7,512 nucleotides of DNA from Lachnospiraceae bacterium (GCA_017553965.1 JAFZJK010000205.1:1-7512); one strand, 5' to 3'. Counted from the stretch's first letter, positions 1 through 5,060 are shown. The notes: generated from the letters alone by a model not told the origin. Numbers and translations are program-made.

Positions 1-116
1 AGCAATATATCTGATATGTTTTGTTATATATTTCATCTATGATCTTGCTACAAAACCGTTGTTTTCATGCATAGACAGACATTGGAAAAAAGGAAGGTAT
101 ATAGAGGTAAAAGAGA

Positions 117-123
117 AGGAGGA
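117..123 (+). promoter_or_regulatory. Ribosome binding site deciding the bcp start
   Basis: AAGGAGGA lies 6-7 nt before the ATG at 130. It picks this start over the in-frame ATG at 67. Confidence 0.85.
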
Positions 124-129
124 CAGAGT

Positions 130-585
130 ATGTTAGAAATCGGAACAAAAGCACCGGAGTTTACACTTCCGGATCAGAACGGAAAAATGCACAGTTTATC
201 AGATTACCTGGGACAGAAAGTAATACTGTATTTCTATCCTAAGGATAATACATCCGGATGTACAAAGCAGGCATGTAACTTTGCGGAGCTTATGCCGCAG
301 TTTAAGGAAAAAGGAGCGGTGATACTTGGAGTGAGCAAGGACTCTGTAGCTTCACATAAGAAGTTTGAAGAGAAATACGGACTGCCTTTCACACTGCTTG
401 CAGATACAGAGAAAACGGTGATAGAAGCATACGGAGTATGGCAGGAAAAGAAGAACTACGGTAAGGTGACCATGGGAGTAGTCAGGAGTACCTATCTGAT
501 CGATGAAAAGGGTATCATAGTTAAAGCGTTTGGCGGAGTGAAAGCAGCAGAGAATCCTCAGCAGATGCTGGATACATTGAATTGA
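130..585 (+). CDS. bcp: Thioredoxin-dependent thiol peroxidase (Bcp/PrxQ-type peroxiredoxin)
   Basis: This is a 151-residue cytoplasmic peroxiredoxin that reduces H2O2 and organic hydroperoxides, normally recycled by thioredoxin. The sequence has the PxxxTxxC active site (P37, T41, peroxidatic C44). C49 follows five residues later as the likely resolving Cys, the spacing of atypical 2-Cys BCP/PrxQ proteins. R119 in the 'VVRSTYLID' block is the likely conserved active-site Arg. The length fits the family (about 150-156 residues). The start at 130 is chosen because AAGGAGGA lies at 117-123; an in-frame ATG at 67 would add 21 non-homologous residues and has no comparable site. The family consensus has TPGCT where this protein has TSGCT, a mild change. 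The gene is followed on the same strand, 41 nt later, by a truncated oxidoreductase gene. No convincing promoter was found in the 129 nt upstream. Confidence 0.95.
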   Translation: MLEIGTKAPEFTLPDQNGKMHSLSDYLGQKVILYFYPKDNTSGCTKQACNFAELMPQFKEKGAVILGVSKDSVASHKKFEEKYGLPFTLLADTEKTVIEAYGVWQEKKNYGKVTMGVVRSTYLIDEKGIIVKAFGGVKAAENPQQMLDTLN

Positions 586-626
586 GATTTCAGATATATA
601 GTATAAAACGGAAGAGGGGATCGGAT

Positions 627-863
627 TTGGAAAAAATATTATATATTAACGCATGTGTAAGAGATGGATCGAGGACAAAACGTATAGCGGATTATCTGTT
701 ATCTAAACTGGACGGTGAAGTGGAGCAGGTTAACCTCATAGACATCGATTTCCCGAAGACCGATCAGGAGTTCATCATATGGCGTGACAGCTTTAAGGCT
801 AAAGGGGTATACGATGCTGATACAGGATATCCTGGGAAAGATCATCGGCTTCATCGGGTGTAA
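627..863 (+). pseudogene. 5' fragment of an NAD(P)H-dependent oxidoreductase (flavodoxin-like fold)
   Basis: The reading frame starts at a TTG (627) with GAGGGGA at 614-620 as its ribosome binding site and gives only 78 residues. It opens 'LEKILYINACVRDGSRTK', the first beta strand and flavin-phosphate loop of the flavodoxin_2/FMN-dependent oxidoreductase fold (C and S/T-R near residues 10-16), then 'RIADYLLSKLDGEVEQVNL', the first helix and second strand. Full family members are about 170-210 residues, so more than half is missing, including the later flavin-binding loops. Family-like sequence stops around residue 65 (about 815-825). From there the DNA is the antisense of a sigma-factor gene, and a stop follows at 861-863. 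I infer a broken, non-functional gene; an in-frame ATG at 582 overlapping the bcp stop is less likely as the start. Confidence 0.75.
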
Positions 864-933
864 ATGTTTTACTGATCGCAAACGAATAGATTTTTTCGAT
901 GTATTTTTCCAGTATCCGTGCATCCATATCCAT
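799..933 (-). pseudogene. 5' fragment of a sigma-70 family RNA polymerase sigma factor
   Basis: Reading leftward from an ATG at 931-933 gives 44 residues. The first 37 or so look like the N terminus and region 2 start of a sigma-70/ECF-like sigma factor: 'MDMDARILEKYIEKIYSFA', then 'DEADDLSQDIL' (residues 27-37), the classic 'AEDLxQEvfl' helix. After residue 39 the homology ends and four unrelated residues lead to a TAG at 799-801. The remaining region 2 (core binding, -10 recognition) and region 4 are absent, so it cannot act as a sigma factor. The start is well supported: AAAGGAGG sits 5 nt upstream (939-946), and a good promoter lies at 996-1024. The fragment meets the flavodoxin-fold gene fragment head-on. 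Assignment is by motif recognition on a short stretch. Confidence 0.65.
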
Positions 934-995
934 TTCTAACCTCCTTTCATATGTAAAGTGTCAGGAATTTGCATTTCATTGGGTGGTCATAAAAA

Positions 996-1024
996 ATCTT
1001 ATCATTTCGATATCATATTATCAA
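996..1024 (-). promoter_or_regulatory. Sigma-A type promoter of the truncated sigma-factor gene
   Basis: Read on the minus strand: TTGATA (1019-1024), 17-bp spacer, TAAGAT (996-1001). Predicted transcription start is near 989, about 55 nt before the ATG at 933. The promoter appears intact although the gene is broken. Confidence 0.6.
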
Positions 1025-1120
1025 CATGTAATTAAAATACAAAACTGATGTTTTTGGCATTTTACTGCAAATTATATTATTTTAATTTTTATCAAAAAGG
1101 ACTTAAAAAGGATACATCTT

Positions 1121-1139
1121 TATGATATGATTGTATCAT
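1121..1139 (+). promoter_or_regulatory. Possible -10 region with inverted repeat upstream of the metallopeptidase gene
   Basis: Two overlapping TATGAT hexamers (1121-1126 and 1126-1131) could serve as -10 elements. The matching -35 region is poor. The -10 region lies in a perfect 6-bp inverted repeat, ATGATA (1122-1127) and TATCAT (1134-1139), six bases apart. A second pair, GATACA (1111-1116) and TGTATC (1132-1137), overlaps it. A weak -35 plus dyad symmetry would suit an activator- or repressor-controlled promoter, but this is inference. Confidence 0.35.
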
Positions 1140-1174
1140 CGTAAGATAAAACAATTTAAGAAAGGGGTTTCAAG

Positions 1175-2464
1175 ATGAAAAAAAGAGTATTAAGTGTTTT
1201 GATCTGTATGGTATTGGTGCTGGGGTCTTTAGTTTGGCTTACACCGGACACGTCAGTTGAGGCAGCGTCTGCGGTTAAGCTTAACAAGAAAAAGATGACA
1301 ATGTACGTCGGTGATACTTTCACACTGAAGCTTAAGAATGCTACGGGTGATGTGAAGTTTTCATCAACTGACAAGAAGGTTGCCAAGGTATCCGCAAAAG
1401 GCGTGGTAACGGCTGTGGCAGAGGGTAAGGCTACCATTAAGGCTAAGTACAACAAGAAAACTTACAAATGTAAGATCACAGTCAAAGAAGATAACAGGTA
1501 TATTACTGACAGAATACAGGATCCGGAGAATCCTTTACCTGAAGGCTGCGGTATCTATGAGATAAAGCTCAGCGGAAAAGCTAAAGATCATGTTATTACC
1601 GACAGACTTTGCTACATAATGGGAGAGAAATGCCTGATATTACTTGATAAGGATATAGATCTGCCGGGTGATTTTGTAAAGAACGTAGACCTCATCATGA
1701 CAACACTTGAAGAGAAGATCGGTCTTAAGTTCTCTGATTCCAATCTTTTTAGTACATGGCAGCTTGATGGACCTTGGGTAGGTATTGAATACGGTAAAAG
1801 AATACCGATTTATATTAATTGTGACAGGGTTGATGGAGGATATATATCATATGCATTTCCGACATACTGTAAAATATTGGATTATGCTCTAATATCACAG
1901 AAGGTATGGGATTCTGTGCCTACTTATAAGGATAATGCATGGCGTCGTTCAGATTATGTAAATTATGAAACGATAGCACATGAGCTTACACATGTTCTTA
2001 CACTCAGATATGCATCACTTTCGAGCATAATGACCGAAGGAAGCGCAGAATTCTATGCAAAAGTAGTTTTGGAAGCTCTTCAGGATAAGAATACAGACTT
2101 TAAGAAGTGCTATGAACATCGTGTTGAGATGGATACATTTATAAATACAGTTGAACAAGAGATCAAAAAGAGCAATATGGAAGCTATCTTTGTAGATGAT
2201 TACAAGGATTTAAGCATGATGGACAGAACCGATAAATATACTCTCGGCTGTATTATATGTGATTATCTTTATGAGAGCTATGGCGCTAACTTCATGAAGG
2301 ATTATATCAATGCGTTGGCAAAGGCAAATTATACATACGAGGAAACCTGGGGTTCGCTCTCTGAAGAGAATATGAAAGAGCATGCTAATATTTTTAAGAA
2401 ACTTTTCGGAAAGAAAGTCTTTGAGAGTATAGCAACATACTATAACAAACAGGCAAAGCAGTAA
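1175..2464 (+). CDS. Secreted Big_2-domain zinc metallopeptidase (HExxH, gluzincin-like)
   Basis: A 429-residue exported protein. Residues 1-30 form a Sec signal peptide (KKR, hydrophobic core 5-22, likely cleavage after V28-E29-A30). Residues about 34-104 are one bacterial Ig-like Big_2 domain ('KLNKKKMTMYVGDTFTLKLK ... GVVTAVAEGKATIKAKY'), typical of cell-surface or adhesive proteins. The rest, 107-429, is a peptidase region with the zinc motif H269-E270-L-T-H273. E288 in 'TEGSAEFY', 15 residues later, is the probable third ligand, an arrangement seen in gluzincins (peptidase MA-like clan). E270 would be the catalytic base. AAAGGGG at 1161-1167 supports the ATG at 1175. The gene is monocistronic, divergent from the truncated sigma gene and convergent with tadA. 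The substrate is unknown; a role on host, plant or envelope protein is inference. Peptidase family assignment is uncertain, but the HExxH...E pattern is clear. Confidence 0.85.
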   Translation: MKKRVLSVLICMVLVLGSLVWLTPDTSVEAASAVKLNKKKMTMYVGDTFTLKLKNATGDVKFSSTDKKVAKVSAKGVVTAVAEGKATIKAKYNKKTYKCKITVKEDNRYITDRIQDPENPLPEGCGIYEIKLSGKAKDHVITDRLCYIMGEKCLILLDKDIDLPGDFVKNVDLIMTTLEEKIGLKFSDSNLFSTWQLDGPWVGIEYGKRIPIYINCDRVDGGYISYAFPTYCKILDYALISQKVWDSVPTYKDNAWRRSDYVNYETIAHELTHVLTLRYASLSSIMTEGSAEFYAKVVLEALQDKNTDFKKCYEHRVEMDTFINTVEQEIKKSNMEAIFVDDYKDLSMMDRTDKYTLGCIICDYLYESYGANFMKDYINALAKANYTYEETWGSLSEENMKEHANIFKKLFGKKVFESIATYYNKQAKQ

Positions 2465-2481
2465 AGGATAAATACCTTGTT

Positions 2482-2519
2482 GGATTTAATTGGATTCTTT
2501 ATTTCGGATCCTTAAATCC
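2482..2519. repeat. Inverted repeat at the convergent 3' ends of the metallopeptidase and tadA genes
   Basis: GGATTTAA (2482-2489) pairs with TTAAATCC (2512-2519). Inside it GGAT (2492-2495) pairs with ATCC (2508-2511), leaving a 2-nt bulge and a 12-nt loop. The structure begins 17 nt after the peptidase stop and covers the last codons of tadA. No T-run follows on either strand, so it is not a textbook intrinsic terminator, but it could end or protect both transcripts. Confidence 0.4.
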
Positions 2520-3001
2520 TTGAAAAATCTCTGCAGTATCTCTGTGCTTTCCTCGGCACATACTGCATTAGTGATCTCAACCTGATGGTTGAACTGGGGA
2601 ACCTTTAATAAGTTCAGTATGGATCCGGCACAGCCGGCTTTGGGGTTGGCAGCACCGATTACCACGCGGTCAACCCTGGACTGGACTATAGCTCCTGAGC
2701 ACATCTGACAGGGCTCCAAAGTAACATACATGGTGCAGCCGTCAAGGCGCCAGTCACCGAGTTTCTTACAAGCACCGGCTATTGCGGTTATTTCCGCATG
2801 AGCCAGTGCTGTTTTTTTAGTATTTCGCTTATTGTATCCGCGGCCGATCACTTTTTTATCATAGACTATGACGCAGCCTATGGGGACCTCGCCGAGGGCA
2901 AGTGCATGTTCAGCCTGTTTTAAGGCTTTTTTCATAAATTTAACATCATCCTCGTGAGTGAGGGGAGTGTGTTTGACATTTTTTGCTGCATCAGGTTTCA
3001 T
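2486..3001 (-). CDS. tadA: tRNA-specific adenosine deaminase
   Basis: A 171-residue cytoplasmic zinc enzyme that converts the wobble adenosine 34 of tRNA-Arg(ACG) to inosine. The cytidine/deoxycytidylate deaminase fold is evident: 'ALGEVPIGCVIV' (35-46), the H68-A-E70 motif (zinc ligand and proton-shuttle Glu), and P97-C98-Q-M-C101 (two Cys zinc ligands). The 'NPKAGCAGSILNLL' stretch matches the TadA substrate-binding region. The N terminus is about 20 residues longer than in many homologues, which begin near M23. I keep the long form because AAGGAG (3011-3016) is well placed for the start at 3001. It is the last gene of the leftward series nrdG-like, GNAT, tadA. A palindromic repeat copy (3019-3048) lies right at its ribosome binding site. 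Confidence 0.95.
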   Translation of the reverse strand: MKPDAAKNVKHTPLTHEDDVKFMKKALKQAEHALALGEVPIGCVIVYDKKVIGRGYNKRNTKKTALAHAEITAIAGACKKLGDWRLDGCTMYVTLEPCQMCSGAIVQSRVDRVVIGAANPKAGCAGSILNLLKVPQFNHQVEITNAVCAEESTEILQRFFKDLRIRNKESN

Positions 3002-3018
3002 GGGTGATTGCTCCTTAT

Positions 3019-3048
3019 AAGATCCTTCGCTTCGCTCAGGATGGCAGA
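3019..3048. repeat. Short palindromic interspersed repeat, copy 1
   Basis: The copy begins AAGATCCTTCGC and ends CAGGATGGCAGA. ATCCT (3022-3026) pairs with AGGAT (3038-3042) around an 11-nt loop that contains a small GC...GC pair. Copies 2 and 3 (3659-3693, 4482-4511) lie in the two other gaps of this gene series, in the same orientation. The copy is bordered by TTATAA on both sides (3015-3020 and 3053-3058). Confidence 0.6.
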
Positions 3049-3094
3049 TTATTTATAATGGCAGGATGTTGGCTATAATTCTCTCATGTGTTGA

Positions 3095-3640
3095 TTATCT
3101 GACATCCAGCACATATAAGAGGATATCGCGTTCTATCCCGTCAAATTCATGTGCATTTCTGACCACTTTTTCAAAATGGAAGCCCAGTTTTTCAATCAGG
3201 GCTTTTGATGGCAGGTTTTCGGGAAGTATTTCAGCCTGGAAGCGTTTTACTCCGTAATCTTTGGCTATTTTCGGGATCAAAAAAGAAGCCGCTTCATAGG
3301 CATATCCGTTGCCACGCTCGGCACGGTCGGTTTTATAGCCTATAATACAAGTATGATCTTCTTTGTTTTCTGTAAGACCGAAGCTTACGTTTCCTATGAC
3401 ACGATGGGGGTCGTCTTTAAGAAAAAGATAGTAACGGGCCCCTTCGTTCTTTAGAAAGATCCTTTGTTCTGCCTGCACAGCCCGTATCTGATACTCCATG
3501 GTAAAGTAGCTATCGTTGAGCTTAAGATCCCACTTTGAAAAATCCTCGCGATTTCGTACAAGATATTCATTTATTATTTTGGCTGACTCTTCATTGCCTA
3601 TGGCAAGTAAGAGGTGTTCGGTTTCATATCGTAAGTACAT
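3095..3640 (-). CDS. GNAT-family N-acetyltransferase (RimJ/RimL-like)
   Basis: A 181-residue acetyl-CoA-dependent acetyltransferase of the GNAT_3/RimL type. The acetyl-CoA pyrophosphate-binding motif A is seen as 'RGNGYA' (109-114, R/QxxGxG/A). Motif B follows as 'N142-LPS145-KALIEKLGF' (142-154), the usual 'N..S...lekLGF' signature. The N-terminal half ('RYETEHLLLAI') matches the family start. The start at 3640 is chosen because AAAGGAAC lies at 3648-3654. The frame stays open to an ATG at 3784, but the extra 48 residues translate repeat copy 2 and the end of the upstream gene, and look non-homologous. The substrate cannot be told from sequence; it may be a protein N terminus, an antibiotic or a small amine. 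It lies 61 nt downstream of the nrdG-like gene. Confidence 0.85.
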   Translation of the reverse strand: MYLRYETEHLLLAIGNEESAKIINEYLVRNREDFSKWDLKLNDSYFTMEYQIRAVQAEQRIFLKNEGARYYLFLKDDPHRVIGNVSFGLTENKEDHTCIIGYKTDRAERGNGYAYEAASFLIPKIAKDYGVKRFQAEILPENLPSKALIEKLGFHFEKVVRNAHEFDGIERDILLYVLDVR

Positions 3641-3658
3641 ACAATAGTTCCTTTGATT

Positions 3659-3693
3659 AAGATCTTTCGGGCGTTGCCCCGAGTATGACAGGA
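3659..3693. repeat. Short palindromic interspersed repeat, copy 2
   Basis: The copy starts AAGATCTTTCGG and ends GAGTATGACAGGA. Its hairpin is TCGGG/CCCGA around a 6-nt loop, a longer GC-rich tip than in copies 1 and 3. It lies in the 61-nt gap between the nrdG-like and GNAT genes and is responsible for a false N-terminal extension of the GNAT reading frame. Confidence 0.5.
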
Positions 3694-3701
3694 AAAGCTG
3701 A

Positions 3702-4412
3702 TCAAACGACTCCACGCAGCTGTGTGTTAGGTATATAGGGCAATAGTATTTCTTTGTAATGTTCCATGGTATCCACAGGTACAATACTTAAGCCTTCAGG
3801 TTTTATCTGGTCGCCACCCTCGCGGTAGCCTTGAAGGAAATAAGACTTTGCACCTTTTAGCCATTTCCCTATTTTGATAAAATCATTCTCGGTATGAATA
3901 CCGCCGACAACGGTGGTACGGAATTCATAATCAATAATTCCTTTTGCTCCGTTTTCCATGATCAGGTCCACACTTTCAAATATGGGATCCATATTGAAAC
4001 TCGCAAGACCGGTAGTTAAAGCGTAGTTTTCAGGTGAAGATTTTATATCCATAGCTATGCAGTCTACAAGTTTTCTGTCTGTAAGTTCTCTTACCATGCC
4101 CGGATTGTATCCGTTGGTATCAAGCTTGACCAATAAACCTTTTTCTTTAATCTTAGCACAGAAATCGGGAAGATCCTTATTTAATGTGGGCTCGCCGCCG
4201 GTGATGGCTACGCCCTCAAGCCGCCCTTCACGTTTTTTCAACAGCTCAAATACAGCTTCTTCCGAGATGAGCGGTTGGGAATTCGGATTGAGTACCAATG
4301 TTGCGTTGTGACAGAAAGGGCATTTGAAGTTGCAATGCCCGGTAAATATTGTACAGGCCATCTTACCCGGATAGTCCAGCAGGGTTAGGCCGTTGATTCC
4401 GTGTATTTTCAT
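3702..4412 (-). CDS. nrdG: Anaerobic ribonucleoside-triphosphate reductase activating protein (NrdG-like radical SAM)
   Basis: A 236-residue radical SAM enzyme. The 4Fe-4S motif is C27-x3-C31-x2-C34 within 'HCNFKCPFCHN', and the SAM-binding GGE motif is G72-G73-E74-P75. 'INGLTLLDYPGKMACTIFTGHCN' is typical of the longer NrdG-like group annotated as class III ribonucleotide reductase activating proteins. Classical NrdG is about 155 residues; this longer form is common in anaerobes. It would generate the glycyl radical on NrdD under anoxia, but the exact target is inferred. No nrdD is present here, so if NrdD is the partner it is encoded elsewhere. AAAGGAT (4419-4425) supports the start at 4412. 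A TATAAA at about 4427-4432 may be a -10 element, but no clear -35 was found. NrdR-type boxes lie about 530-600 bp upstream, beyond the veg gene and its terminator. Confidence 0.85.
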   Translation of the reverse strand: MKIHGINGLTLLDYPGKMACTIFTGHCNFKCPFCHNATLVLNPNSQPLISEEAVFELLKKREGRLEGVAITGGEPTLNKDLPDFCAKIKEKGLLVKLDTNGYNPGMVRELTDRKLVDCIAMDIKSSPENYALTTGLASFNMDPIFESVDLIMENGAKGIIDYEFRTTVVGGIHTENDFIKIGKWLKGAKSYFLQGYREGGDQIKPEGLSIVPVDTMEHYKEILLPYIPNTQLRGVV

Positions 4413-4481
4413 GTGATCATCCTTTATTTATAATCTGTGTCAGATAATCTCCTTAAAACATTCCTTCAAAGGGAAGGCGGT

Positions 4482-4511
4482 AAGATTCTTCGCCGCGCTC
4501 AGAATGACAAT
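4482..4511. repeat. Short palindromic interspersed repeat, copy 3
   Basis: The copy starts AAGATTCTTCGC and ends CAGAATGACAAT. ATTCT (4485-4489) pairs with AGAAT (4501-4505) around an 11-nt loop. Compared with copy 1 both sides of the stem have changed together (ATCCT/AGGAT versus ATTCT/AGAAT), which keeps the pairing. It lies between the nrdG-like gene and the veg terminator. Confidence 0.6.
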
Positions 4512-4534
4512 GCAGCTTTGTCGAATACAGTTTT

Positions 4535-4580
4535 AAAAAAAGCCACCCGAAATGCAGGATGTCTGCAGCTTCCGGGTGGC
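4535..4580 (-). terminator. Intrinsic terminator of the veg-like gene
   Basis: On the minus strand, GCCACCCG (complement of 4573-4580) pairs perfectly with CGGGTGGC (complement of 4542-4549). An inner TGCAG/CTGCA stem (4553-4557 with 4563-4567) is present, and seven T follow (4535-4541). It starts 24 nt after the veg stop and is a strong Rho-independent terminator. It should insulate veg from the nrdG-like gene. Confidence 0.9.
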
Positions 4581-4604
4581 AGGAGACTAACTGTGTTAAA
4601 TAGA

Positions 4605-4838
4605 TCAGAATACTAATTCTACGTCTCTGATAAGTACATCGGTATAACTGAAAGAAACTGTTTTTTCACTTTCATCATCTGCTACTCTAATGCAGAACAC
4701 ATAAGGATGCATTGCCTCGATAACTCCCTCGGCTTCATCAAAACGGTTACGCCCCTGATTGGTACGTACAAGGACTCTTTTACCTATGTTGTGCTGGATC
4801 ATACTATAAACTTTACATACGTTGGCCGGTTGTCTCAT
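4605..4838 (-). CDS. veg: Veg family protein
   Basis: A 77-residue small basic cytoplasmic protein. Residues 16-77 ('HNIGKRVLVRTNQGRNRFDEAEG ... HPYVFCIRV ... VSFSYTDVLIRDVELVF') match Bacillus subtilis Veg over nearly its whole length, including the G-K-R, N-x-G-R, YP/HP-x-VF-x-I and SYxDxL blocks. Bacillus Veg is about 86 residues. In B. subtilis it is very highly expressed and promotes biofilm gene expression by counteracting SinR; whether it does so here is unknown, and its biochemical role is not settled. GAGGA (4844-4848) supports the start at 4838. The gene has its own promoter, leader and terminator. The promoter lies between two NrdR-like boxes and the leader has an interleaved pair of stems. 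Confidence 0.85.
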   Translation of the reverse strand: MRQPANVCKVYSMIQHNIGKRVLVRTNQGRNRFDEAEGVIEAMHPYVFCIRVADDESEKTVSFSYTDVLIRDVELVF

Positions 4839-4854
4839 TTGTGTCCTCTTTTCC

Positions 4855-4911
4855 CGCTGTCATTGATGGGAGTCATATCAGTCTGACAGCGAAAACCTCG
4901 GTTATGACTCC
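4855..4911 (-). ncRNA. Candidate structured 5' leader of veg (pseudoknot or switch)
   Basis: In the minus-strand RNA the order is: GGAGTCATA (4911-4903), 11 nt, CGCTGTCA (4891-4884), 6 nt, TATGACTCC (4877-4869), 6 nt, TGACAGCG (4862-4855). The first and third elements are perfectly complementary over 9 bp, and the second and fourth over 8 bp. The pairs are interleaved, which allows an H-type pseudoknot, or two mutually exclusive hairpins. The last element ends 6 nt before the GAGGA ribosome binding site. It matches no riboswitch class that I recognise. Confidence 0.6.
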
Positions 4912-4939
4912 TTGTATTGTATATAGCAAATGCTTCCTA

Positions 4940-4955
4940 CCACAATATGTAGTGT
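4940..4955. promoter_or_regulatory. NrdR-box-like palindrome 2 (over the veg transcription start)
   Basis: CCACAATATGTAGTGT fits the NrdR box pattern acaCwAtATaTwGtgt at all the strongly conserved positions. It abuts the -10 element of the veg promoter and covers the predicted start (about 4949), a natural repressor position. Confidence 0.6.
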
Positions 4956-4984
4956 ATTGTATCACATTACAACACTAAAGTCAA
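4956..4984 (-). promoter_or_regulatory. Promoter of the veg-like gene
   Basis: On the minus strand: TTGACT (4979-4984), a 17-bp spacer, TACAAT (4956-4961) preceded by TGA, so an extended -10 as well. Predicted start is near 4949, giving a leader of about 110 nt. A strong sigma-A promoter fits the high expression known for veg in Bacillus. Confidence 0.8.
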
Positions 4985-4993
4985 AAATTGCTT

Positions 4994-5009
4994 ACACAAT
5001 ATATAGTGG
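4994..5009. promoter_or_regulatory. NrdR-box-like palindrome 1 (upstream of the veg -35)
   Basis: ACACAATATATAGTGG is nearly identical to palindrome 2 (15 of 16 core-aligned bases apart from the ends differ at one internal site) and fits the NrdR consensus. The repeat interval is 54 bp, close to five helical turns. NrdR boxes usually occur in pairs at whole-turn spacing, most often about three turns. Confidence 0.65.
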
Positions 5010-5016
5010 GCAAAAT

Positions 5017-5060
5017 GTAAAACTGCACAAAATCCTGTAAAGGAAATTGTGCAGTTTTAC
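5017..5060 (-). terminator. Hairpin with 14-bp perfect stem, probable terminator
   Basis: GTAAAACTGCACAA (5017-5030) pairs perfectly with TTGTGCAGTTTTAC (5047-5060) around a 16-nt loop. The stem has A-rich and T-rich edges, so on either strand it ends in a GCAGTTTT tract and could terminate in both directions. It lies about 100 nt past the stop of the 202-residue protein gene and just upstream of the veg regulatory region, so it probably isolates the two. Confidence 0.6.

Noticed and set aside
21..43. Possible promoter upstream of bcp (TATGAT at 38-43)
   Set aside because: No -35 hexamer lies at an acceptable distance, and the region is AT-rich enough for chance matches.
67..129. N-terminal extension of the bcp reading frame from an ATG at 67
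   Set aside because: The 21 extra residues do not look like the family. The AAGGAGGA site and peroxiredoxin homology both place the start at 130.
699..923. 74-residue minus-strand frame near the gene junction
   Set aside because: It is in a different frame from the sigma-factor fragment. The true minus-strand frame is the shorter one at 799-933, which has a ribosome binding site and recognisable motif.
1156..1455. 99-residue minus-strand frame
   Set aside because: It is the shadow of the Big_2 metallopeptidase N-terminal region, with no family features or start signal.
3641..3784. 48-residue N-terminal extension of the GNAT frame overlapping the nrdG-like gene
   Set aside because: It translates a palindromic repeat and the 3' end of the upstream gene. 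A proper ribosome binding site and family-like N terminus support the start at 3640.
4057..4311. 84-residue plus-strand frame
   Set aside because: It is antisense to the nrdG-like gene, is Ser-rich with no start signal, and is a typical shadow.
4940..5060. Repeats and palindromes considered as a CRISPR remnant or origin
   Set aside because: There are only two repeat units with different surroundings and no spacers. The units fit NrdR boxes, and the third palindrome fits a terminator hairpin.
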